DNA from: Lineus longissimus
Taxonomy: Eukaryota > Nemertea > Pilidiophora > Heteronemertea > Lineidae
Assembly: GCF_910592395.1 (NCBI RefSeq)
Contig: NC_088315.1
Coordinates: forward strand, 10,354,501-10,418,500
DNA: 64,000 bases
Direction: 5' to 3'
Under the pieces are notes generated by a model that searched no databases, had not been told where the DNA came from, and worked only from the letters and a program-made list of their open reading frames with translations. Numbering within the stretch: position 1 is the stretch's first letter; each line of letters starts with the position of its first letter. The translations under genes and the position numbers were made by a program. Below are positions 51,127 to 62,074 of the stretch, in pieces.

Positions 51127-53275
51127 CTGATGCAACGTTATGTTTATTTTCGGAAATTTACTTCAGCGGAGCAGTAATGAGGGATTTTTAATCGGACACT
51201 GTCAACTCTCCTTACCACTCACAGAAGCCAAGTCATTGCTGTTTAGTTATGCAGGGGCTTAATCAATTACCTGCATTCCCTGTGGGGTGGCTAACATTAC
51301 CTGTTGAAGAGCTGGCTGTAGGGGGATGATTGGAACAGCCTGTACCTGTTGACTTGCTGAACTAAGGTTAATGTTATTTTCAATCCACGATTGCAGGTCA
51401 CCTGATGTTCGAGATTTCGCGGGGAAAGAAATTGTAAACAAACGTATGTGTGCAGTTCAAATGTAAACAAAAATGTATTTTTGGTACTTTCGGTTGCTGG
51501 ACTTGGGTTTTCCCGTAGTAAGGAGCTGGGGTCAAATTGGTGGTCTATTGTTATGGGTGCTGTGTTAGCCAGAGCTAGCCCTTGATAATGAAGGTTACCA
51601 TGGTCTGTTTATGTGCTCACCACAGCTTTCAATACTTGATCTGAAGAGGCGCGCTGAACCTGAAATGGCCTTATCAAGGAGCTGCTCACGGTGCTGAACT
51701 TCGCTTGCCTGTCGAGTAAGTGCCTTGCCCGAGACCTGGCTACATGTAGGAGGAGCACGCATTTTAAATTTATAGTAGTGATAGTGCAATTGGTTCGAGC
51801 CATTTAGAGGCCGACATGTGAAGGCCTATCTGGGTACTCCTTCTCCGTATAAAAAGGGGCATTGCTGACTAAGGAACGAGGCATTGCCTCATCATCTCTA
51901 TCGGACCAACTGATATACTTTTATATGCACGCATACAGCACGCCACAGCTAGGTCCGAGTCTGTGGACAAATGGTTGGTTTAATTTGTCTCTTCGATATG
52001 GCTCCTTTGATATTGCATTAGATTTTCATTGCAATTCAATCAATTCAAGGTATAGCCCATTTGAACCTGCCTGCGCCACGGGTACAATGCTAGTTTATTA
52101 TAAAATTATTAGCATCAAACAAATAATTTTACTAAACCAGTTTAGTAGTTTTGAATAACTATTACCATAGCAACCAAACTATTGCATCATCCATAGAGTA
52201 GACCAAGATCAAGACAGGGGGCAGCACAAGCTGGAGCTACCAAATCACCAGTTGCATACTATTTACAACAAGAGGTCCAAGGGCCTGGCGCTCAGCTGGA
52301 TGACCTAATAACATAGGACTGAGGGTGTAAAGTAGTAAATATCAGCTTTATACTACTGTTCGAAGGTCAAGAGAACACGTTATACCACTAAGATTTCCAA
52401 TGCAGAGCTGCCAGCTGGATGAAATATGATTGAACTAATCAGCCATGGTATGTAAATATTACAGGAGGCAACGGAAGATATCCCTAGTTCAGTATGTTGT
52501 ATCGGTAGCTTTACAGAAAAGAAGTGTCAGAGAGGATGAGACTTCTCCATGGACAACTGTGGTATGTCCAGGCTGGGTTGTACAGCACAAGGATACAAAA
52601 TGCTGTCTGTAATTGAGAGGTATCCTGATTTAACAGAGGTCAAAATAAATAGAAATGACCAGTTTGGGACTAACACTACTGTCTTTTTTTTGATAAGGTA
52701 GAGATTACAGGAGTCAACAAAATTAATTTTATTGAGAGAAATTGACCTGTCCTGCAGGTGATTGGAATTTACAATACAAAGGGTCGTTTTCATATTTGAA
52801 AATCCCTTCATAATCAAGGGCTACCATTGACTAAAACAGCACCCATAAACAATAGACCACCAATTTGACCCCAGCCCCTAACTGCAGGAAAACCCAAGCC
52901 CAGCAACCAAAAGTACCAAAAATACATTTTTGTTTACATTTGAACTGCACACATGCGTTTGTTTACAATTTCCCGCGAAATCTCGAAAATCAGGTGACCT
53001 GCTATCGTGGATTAAAAATAACATTTATCTGGGTTCAGCAGGTCAGCAGGTATACCGGCTGTTCCAATCATCCCCCTACAGCCAGCTGTTCAAAAGGTAA
53101 TGTTATTCACCCCACAGGGAGTGCAGGTAATTGATTAAGCCCCTGCATAACTTAACAGCAATGGCTTGGCTTCTGTGAGTGGTAAGGAGAATTGACAGTG
53201 TCCGATTAAAAATCCCTCATTTCTGCTCCGCTGAAGTAAATTTTTGAATAAAACCAAGACGTTGCATCAGGGTAA
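51127..53275. repeat. inverted duplication with arms of about 470 bp
   Basis: 51127-51600 is the diverged reverse complement of about 52800-53275, with a spacer of about 1.2 kb. Shared segments include AATTGGTGGTCTATTGTTATGG, present as two oppositely oriented halves, and CAATTACCTGCA. The left arm has a minus-strand frame (51259-51441) ending QQVMLATPQGMQVID. The right arm carries a decayed version (QKVMLFTPQGVQVID), so both derive from the same coding-like source. Could be the long TIRs of a transposon or an inverted gene fragment. Confidence 0.7.
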
Positions 53276-56139
53276 GGTGTCACCACAGTTCATACAAAAC
53301 TTCAAGGCGATCCAACGCCTCTAAGTGTGACTTTATTCGTCCCCCTTCTAATAATTATTATTATATAGATAGAAGATTTAGACCAGCGATGACGTCATTT
53401 CTGGTGATTCCCTACGTTGTCCAATGAACGCTTTTTAAAGTGTGCCATTTGGCATGCATTAGCATGCAATGTATTTTATCAGCGCTGACAATTGCCGAAC
53501 AGAATGCCGTAGCTCCGTCAATTTGCAATCAATTATTATTGGAGTAACATTATTGTGTTGCTTAAAACGTCTACTTTTTACTCATGTAAGAATCGTAGTA
53601 CTAAATGTGACGGGGCACAATTAACAGTGTCCATTATCATCCAACATTTATGTTCAAATCATATCATCTTATATATAGTTAGTTTTATACCAGTTAAATG
53701 AGACTTCATTTAACTCAATGTCATATATTATACTTAGGTTAGTTAGTTCACTTTTTACCATAACGTGTCAGGATGTTGTTCTCACAAACAACCATCCCAA
53801 CAGGACACAAGGTATAAGGAAGCTATCATATATTCTAAAACTTCTAAGAAACTCCGGATTGGTACCAGTTGGTGACAGGTTTGGAGTGGTGCGTGGGCGT
53901 TTTAAGCCTATGAGATGATCAGCAAGAGGGAGAGTCTGGCACAGGAAGTTAACTTTTCCTGTCTCTGCCAGTTACAGTTTCTGGGAAATTGTGGAGTCAT
54001 TCTCATATGGTCCTAAGATATTTAGTTGGGGAACAAGGGCCAAAGATCACTTGCATCTTGATCTCTTGCGAGGCAAGACCGTTGTTTAAAGAGAACTCAT
54101 CATTAGATTAGATCCAATTTATGGAATTTTGTGAGATCATTCAGGAGATTCCAGTATGCTCTTATGTAGACCAGGAGCGAGAGAAAGATTGGTTCAGGAG
54201 AATTTACATGTCATTGTAAAGGTAGGTGAATTGAGTTACTTCATCTTAATTCCGATTTGTTCTATTATATTATGTCTTTCAGTGCTTTGCCCAAGTATGG
54301 TCAAGATCGCCAGGCCCCATATCTCACTGCAACTCTCTTAAATTCACTCCATTTCTGATGCACCTGTTTTTATTTTACAATTGCTTAAAGGCGTAAATTT
54401 CATTACCGTATGAGTGTGACGGCATGGTGCTATGAAAATGATCCAAGATCACTTAATAGGATTTAAGTTGTGATTTCTTGTGACCCTTTCATTGATGATA
54501 ATTACTCTCAGAGGCATGCATGTTCACACATTTTACTGTCGAGGGAGAGATGGTTTATCAGATGTTTCGGGAAGAAATGAGATAACTTTATTGTGTATTT
54601 TATCTATGAGCTAATTCACGTTAGTAAGATAAATATGTAACATTTAGGACTTAATGACTTGAAGCCAGTTTGGTTATCAAAGTAGTGATATTCCGTTGGT
54701 TATCTTTTTGTAGGAATAGAGGACCGCGTGATTGGTCAAAGGAAATAGACTGTGGAAAGGAGTATCCCACGTCTATGGTGAGTTTATTTCAGGAATTGTT
54801 CACACAATCTGAATATGGGCTCATTATCTTACAAACTGATATTTGAGATGGCTTAGTATTAATTTCTAGGAAAGTTATGATTGTAATAATGATGTGATTA
54901 TTATGATTTAAAGGTACTAAATGATTCGTGATTTGGATGCATTGATTCATGAGCCCATGAGGAAACTATGTTTAAGCATTGTTTAAGTCTTGTCTTGTGT
55001 TTAGATCAATAACTGATTGGAAGTGGAATTGACATTAATTATGAATTAATATCAATGTTCATAATGTTCTAAGGTTATTTGTGCTGTGTAACTTTGACAG
55101 TGTTGAGTCACCAAGTAATTGATTTGAGATAGTTATGTAGTAGAGTTTGCATAAGGTCTTAATTTTAATGTTTTACTCACAATCTGTGTTTTGTATTACA
55201 GGGATCGTAAGGTGACCTGTCATTGCCCTTTTTTTCTTTTTTCTTTTTGTTCGGTTCTTTTGGTTGCGTGTGTAAACGTGTATATAACATGCTCAAGAAT
55301 ATGCTAGTTGAATAAATATACCATATCCGGAAAGAATCTTAGCCTTACTTTAATTCTGCTTGGCTATATAAAAACTAATATGCAAACAGAATCATGCCGA
55401 TTCACTGCACATACTGTGGGAATTCTCCACTTCAAAATACATCGCGAACAGAGCGTGCACTTCCGATATCGTTTTCACAGAATTGTGGCCAAATTTTCAA
55501 GAACTAATTTCTGAAAGTATTCCCTTAAGACCTTATGACTACCCACTGAAAGGAACTAGTGATAATATCACCTACTTGACTACTTTTTAGCAGAAAATTG
55601 GTTACTTGTTGCAAAATCAATCTTCCATCTTTACACTGGTCACAGTGGGTATGCTGAAATATAGCCTGGTTCAATGCGCAGAATACAACTGCGCAACTAT
55701 ACGTCATAACCCGGGCTTTTGAATCGTCAAAAAATCTGTCAAATGTGCCTGTAGCGCCAACTGGCGGTGAAAACTAAACTAATTCCATTACAAGTCAAAA
55801 TGAAAAATTATTAAAAAATATTCGGCCAGATTTGAAAACAATATTTCCTCTGTGGCCCGAGGTATAAAGGAAAGAAGTTTAAACTTCCCGATGACCTCAT
55901 TCGCCGAATGTAGGTCGGATCGCGCTGATTTTTGGTTTCTGAGTTCCCCTTTGGCTACTCCTAATTTAGCAGCGTCAACAAAGTGCCTAGGTGTTACGGT
56001 TACAAAATGCCCAAAATTGACATGGAAGGATGGCAGGATGGCAGGACGGACACCATTCCCTTAGTAATATTACCAGCTTCGCTGACTTTGTCAGCTGAGC
56101 TAAAAAGTAGAGCCAAGTCCAATGGTCTACATCAGCATG
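53276..56139. other. host DNA, nothing firmly recognised
   Basis: AT-rich with a pyrimidine tract at 55228-55262. No open frame longer than 70 codons and no family match. Confidence 0.4.
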
Positions 56140-56470
56140 AGGGAATTCGTATTATTAGTATGAATGGTTTTAGCAAGTGGAATCCGACAGATTGTGTATG
56201 GTTTCAGGGAAAGGGAATTTAGATTATGAATGGTTTTAGCAAGTTGGAATCAGATAATGAATTGTGTCAGGGAATGGGAATCGAATCATGAATGCTGTCA
56301 GGGAATGAAGATTAGATTATAAATAATTTTAGCGTTTGGGAAATATGATTATGAAAGGTATTAGTGTGTAGGAATCAGAATTTAAATGAGGTCAGGGTAT
56401 GAAAATCAGATGATGAATGGTGTCAGAGAGTGGGAATCAAATTGTGAGTGGTTTCAGGAATCAAAATCAG
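56140..56470. repeat. degenerate minisatellite, unit about 30 bp (locus 2)
   Basis: Same unit as 49650-49965 (GATTATGAATGGTTTTAGC, GGGAATGGGAATC). Confidence 0.8.
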
Positions 56471-56694
56471 CGGGTGCGAACTGGAGACTCGGATCAGACA
56501 CTTGAGCAGTATTCTTATTTTACCTGCTACTTCTTTGCCAAAAATGCTATTTCCTCATCGTTGTATTTGTATCCTCAACAGTGTTGTGAAGCAATGCTGC
56601 TTGGAATAAATTGAGATGCATATTGGCATTATCACATGTCAATAAGAAATGCTTTGCTTGATGGAGCCAGTTTTGTGAATAACATTACCTAATA

Positions 56695-57440
56695 CAATAT
56701 ATCAGAAAGAAAGTATAAAATAACATCATTTTTTGTAGATCGACATAGAACTTTGTTGAGTCTAGCTTTCGACACTAACATGTCTTCTTCAACGACTGCC
56801 AGGAAAAAGTTTTACATAGCATTTATTATAAACAAACAAAATAGTACAGTGATTGCAGACAGAACTGGAGATTACAAAAACAAAATAGGCTTTATGGGAA
56901 TAAAAGGTACAAATGAAAAGAAAACAGGCAGGATGATAATACTACAAGATGAAAGAGTTTAATACAAATAAGACGAAACTAAGAGAACACTGTAAACAGG
57001 GGAGGAACAAGGGTGAGAGGCTAATACATTGATTATGTGTAATGAGTAAGGAATCCGCTGTCATGATTTGAGCCGTTTCGAATGCAATCAAATTTAGCTA
57101 TAACTTTTTGTTCTGCTATGCGTTGATGTTTAAGGTCACGAAGGGAGCCTTGTAGCACAGTGATCCTCATGTTATTATTGGAGTGTCTAGTATTATTGAA
57201 ATGGTTCCCAACTGGTACAAACAAGTTTTCCTGTTTCTTGTTGTGCTGTTTTTGTAATCTCCAGTTCTGTCTGCAATGTCTACTATTTTGCTTGTTTATA
57301 TTTAATGCTATGTAAAACTTTTTCCTTGCAGTCCTTGTAGAAGACATGGTAGTGTCGAAAGCTAGACTCAACAAAGTTCTATGTCGATCTACAAAAAATG
57401 GTGTTATTTTCTTTCTGATATTGTTCATCTTGATCGACAT
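56695..57440. repeat. foldback repeat with arms of about 200 bp
   Basis: 56695-56900 and about 57230-57440 are inverted copies, sharing AGATCGACATAGAACTTTG and ACTGGAGATTACAAAAAC. Each arm contains the same open frame (FDT.MSS...ARKKFYIA). It is not called a gene because the frames are short. Confidence 0.75.
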
Positions 57441-58944
57441 CTTCCTATTCTCTAATATAATATAAAGGAAACAAAAATGCAAGCCAAAAAAACTTATGAA
57501 AATGAGTTTCGTCCATCATTGCTTGGATCTATAGTGCCAGTCAGAAACATTTATATTGGGGTTTCTTGACTAATCAAGTCATTTCCTTTATTCTAAAACG
57601 CTCATATTAAACAAGCAACAATGTGATTTTAAATGCTTTTAAGTTTTTGACTGCTTCCGTATGCACCAACCCAAGCGGTTTCGGTAGCCTAACCATAACG
57701 GTTGAATTCAGAACAAAGCTTTGTTGGCACAAATTGCACTTAATGCACTGTAAAATTGCGGTTCAGTATAAATCTAGAATTTTTCACTGAGCGCCACGGG
57801 TCGTGGTCAACCAAGATAGCCAATCTACAATGGAGTTGGAAGAGCAATCATTCTAATTCCATCCATTTTGGGTTGCTATGACAACCAACACTTATATGAA
57901 TAACAATTGGATCAGTTATCAGCACCCACTTCTGTCAATATGACGGCAACATCTGCAAAGATTTTTAAAGGCTTACGCTGTTTGCTAATATGTAATTGAA
58001 TTTGAAAAAAGAAAATAACCGGTAAAAATTAAAAACTTTAGCACATACAAGCCATGACATAGAACTCCAGTAGAGGTTTTATATATGGACTTGCAGCCGA
58101 AGCAATGGAATACTATTTTTAGTTACAGGTGATTTACTGGCAAATCACTGGGACTATTATATTGTGACATGATGGATAGGTGGCGCCAGCGTGACGAATG
58201 GAAGGTATGTTACATATCGAGGACGAGGTAAACAGGGGGCTGCTTTCTATGCGGAAAGTACAGTAGATGTCTAAACATGCCATGCACATGTGCAAAAGGA
58301 CCACTATCATGTACCACTAGAATTCTGATATCGTCTGATCTTGATATACCTCTTGTTTCTCTAGTCCAAGCCAATCGAAAACCCCGGGTCAAAAACCAAG
58401 AATTTGGCATTGCAATTTTTCTGGGACACCCGGTAACGGCCAGTTTCAACACTGCACTATAGTTATTACGGCCGATTTTTTACATAGATAAACGACGGGA
58501 GTGTGAAGTTATCAGTACAATGATTGATATTGTAGCTTACGGAGTAGCGTCTTTATCTTTCCTACGCTGATCTTCATATTTTATCAGAATTTGGAGCTAA
58601 TCAGAATTCATGACTAGTACAATAATTCGTTCGCAGATGGCGCTGTGGGACTTCCGTAAGGGTTTTGGAAAGTGACGAATCTCTTTGAGTTCTCGGCCAA
58701 TACACTTTACAATTTTTTTCTTTGGGCATACCAAGACATCCAAAGCAATAATCGTGCGTCATTCTTAACAAATGTTGGCCTGACAAAGTCAAGCAGGAAA
58801 AATGTATCTCATTTTCACCATGGTAAATCTACAATTTACCGTGGTAAAATCTGCATTCACCATGGTGAGCACGAAAAACTCTGATTTCACCAAGGTGAAT
58901 GCTGAATTCTACGGTGGAGGGAATGGACATCGGCATTTTTTTCT

Positions 58945-60695
58945 CGGGGGGACGACTTACGAAGTCTGGGGGGGGGGGGGGGGGGGGGGGGACGACTTAC
59001 AAAAACAAAAAAAACGAAGAAAAAAAATTTTCATGGAAATTTTTTTCTTACATTTTGCCGTCTTTATTATCTCGGTGGGACGAATTACGGAAACGAGGCT
59101 GGACTTATTTCACTTTAAAAAACGATTTCGGCGTAATCACCTTACATGGTCAGGTATTAGCATGACGCGATTGTTCGCACTGACCACACTCCGGTATGCC
59201 AGCCGCACTCTGTGAAGGGAAGCACACAAACAACACGTCTCGCTTCTATGAAATATACTCGAATGCCTAACTTAACATACACGGTTGAAGATTACATAAG
59301 ATCACATAGGTGACGTATAACTTAACATAGTAATCAATGAAATAGATCAAGTAGGCCTAGTGTCGCTGCGACAGATTCGTTTGAAGTTGAAAGCAACTCA
59401 GCTTGTTGCAGTATTAGCGTTATCGTCCCAATGGCGATACTTGGCGCGAGTCTACTGGTCTTGCACTGATAATAACGCAATATTGTTCTCTGTAATGTTA
59501 TGTCTTTAGATTTCCATCAAATATACTTCGTTGCTTGATTGATGCCTGATAGTTGATTGGTACAACTGTCTTACAGATTTGCAAACATATTTTAACGGAG
59601 GGCATAAAACCCTGCAATTAAACATTTGAAACCAATTACACCAACGAATGAGGACAAGTCGGAGGTGCCACACCCAAACTTATTGTCGGATTTCTCAAAT
59701 GGACTTCAACGAAAGTAGGCCTATCCTATTCTCGGACAGGAAGCCGGGCATGAGCTGTAGCCTAAAATACACCACAAAAACACCAAGTAGGAATTATTGA
59801 CTTAAATCTGTCAATATACATCTAGAGCGTCATAACGAAACCGTTTTAATCAGCTTTCGAAGGAATTATAAGAGTAGAGGTATTTAAGTTAAACGACGGG
59901 ATAGACAGTCGGCAACGCTGGCGCAGATTTAGTCGACATGAATGCTACAAACACATATTTCTCTGACCATTGACAAAACCTTTGGGCTTATCATACATCA
60001 TTTCGATCCTTACATCTTGTGCTTCCTCTTATATGCGCTTGTCAATTCATAAGCACATTAAAATCCGCCCTATACGGATAAAACGTATCATTGAACTTTG
60101 AGGACCTCTTCCCCGGTAGCAGACGATGGCTTGAGCGTCTGACATTGTGATCGTCGTTTACACATGCTGTCTTCGCCGAACGTTTTGGCTTAAAGCTGTC
60201 TTTGGACACGTCAGTTAGTTGCAATGAATCGAGTTGCAATTCATTATTATTTTTGTTTCCAGTTGTTTTCAAGACCAAACCCATCTCAAAATTAGCGATT
60301 TCATGCAATGAAACAAGTTGCAATAAATCGCTCTACAATGTACGGCAGGTTGTGCGACGTGACTTACCGTTGAAACTTGTGTTGATGAATCGCAAGTAGA
60401 ACGGACATTGAGCGATGCATTGCAATTATTTGAGTTGTAATGCATGGCTCCGTTTGCGATGGGTTTGCAATATTGCAAATCGATTCATTGCAGCGGACTA
60501 GTTGAGATATTCTCGGGTCGGCATAGGGTTCAAACGAATCGCTCAGTATGCGGCACCAGAGCATGATCAGCGGACGATCGCGTCATGGTAATACCTGACT
60601 TGATATGTGTGGTGATTACGCCGAAACCGCTTCGTAAAATTCAGTAAGCCCAGCCTCGTCGCGTCCCGCCCGACTTAATAAGTTTTCGATGTCCT
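58945..60695. mobile_element. non-autonomous DNA transposon with long inverted repeats (copy B)
   Basis: The duplicate of 41760-44095, with a run of more than 20 G at the left end. It is shorter mainly because the internal 650-bp segment is missing. No coding capacity. Confidence 0.45.
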
Positions 60696-60997
60696 TTCCC
60701 AGCCACCGTAGCATGTTATGCGGCCCATCACACAGGTTTCAAAGACGGCGGAATATGAGCCCAATTTAATTTAACCTAACTTTCGAGAGAGTGCCATATT
60801 AGTAGTCCCGTTCCAAACGACCTACAAAATTATTTCATGGTCGTATAAGGAGTGTCATATAGCCATGGTGAGTATACAATCTTGGAAATCTACGACAAAT
60901 ATGCCCAGATAAAGTAGGATGAAAAGAAGCAGTTTTCGTTTATATGCACGTGCTACTAAATACGCCATATGGTAATTGTCAACTCGCAAACACTCTG

Positions 60998-61790
60998 GAT
61001 CATCGACTTCGAGATCTGTCTCGTTGATATTCATGACTGGCTTACTGTTAACAAGCTCAAAGGAAATCCTTCTAAAACAGAGATCGAACTCTTTGGCTCA
61101 CAGAGAGTAATCGATTCACTGAACGTTAAATCACTTGTAGTCGCTGGCGTCCAGGTCACTCCGTCCAGTGGCCCTGTGCGGAACCTCGGAGTGTATTTTG
61201 ATCAAACTCTTTCTATGGCATCACACATAAACTACATCGTCAAATCTGCAACTTACCACTTGCGCAATATTGGTCGCGCTCGCAAGCTCCTTACAACTGC
61301 AGCAACGAAAGAGCTAGTGCACTCACTGGTGATGTCTCGTTTGGACTACGGAAATAGTCTGTTAGCTGGGGTTAATGAGCAACTCCTGCACAAATTACAA
61401 CTGGTGCAGAGCCGTGCAGCAAGAATAATTACAAGGACTCCACTACGTGAGCACATAACACCCGTTTTGAGAACTCTCCACTTGCTTCCGATACCATATC
61501 GTATCGATTTCAAGGTTTTACTCATGGTGTTCAAAGCCAAAAACAACATGGCTCCATCATATATCTCGGACATCCTGCCATCGTATGTCCCAGGGCGATC
61601 CCTGAGATCGGATAACCAAGAGTTGTTGGTGACTCCCAGGTATCGCCTTGAGACATTTGGTGGCAGAAGCTTTACAGTTTATGACAGCAAATTATGGAAC
61701 TCGCTGGACACTAACACCCGCAACAGCTCCACCGTCAGCGAGTTCAAAAGAAGATTAAAAACCAAACTATTTGAACAGTGTTTTTGTTAA
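60998..61790 (+). pseudogene. C-terminal part of a LINE reverse transcriptase ORF
   Basis: About 260 codons. DIHDWLTVNKLKGNPSKTE is the segment after the catalytic core. Then NLGVYFDQTLSM, RARKLLTTAATKELVHSLVMSRLDY, LQLVQSRAARIIT, and WNSLDTNTRNSSTVSEFKRRLKT near the end. The polymerase catalytic motif itself is missing because of 5' truncation. The reading frame is otherwise open to its stop, so the insertion is fairly young. Confidence 0.88.
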
Positions 61791-61859
61791 GCGCAGCTGA
61801 GCAATTTTTCTAATTGGATTTTGCGCTATATAAATGCTATTTGTATGTATGTATGTATG
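60998..61859 (+). mobile_element. 5'-truncated non-LTR retrotransposon with GTAT tail
   Basis: An 862-bp segment absent from copy A, where the flanks CACTCTG and TTTTTAATC are contiguous (44405-44420). It contains the end of a reverse-transcriptase ORF and finishes in (GTAT)n repeats. Truncation at the 5' end and a short-repeat tail are typical of LINEs of the CR1/jockey group. Confidence 0.9.
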
Positions 61860-62074
61860 TTTTTAATCAGGTTGTCTTGTTTGTATATCCATACAGAATT
61901 CATTGTCTGGAAATAAATGATTCGTGGAGAAGGCTAACAAGAATTGTACACAGACACATTTATTGCAGCTACTGTACTGTATTCATTAAAGCGTTTTAAG
62001 TACAAAAGACTGGTCGCTTTTTAATCATTGATCACTGATTTAACAGCAGAATATAAAAGTTACATTTTTTAAAT

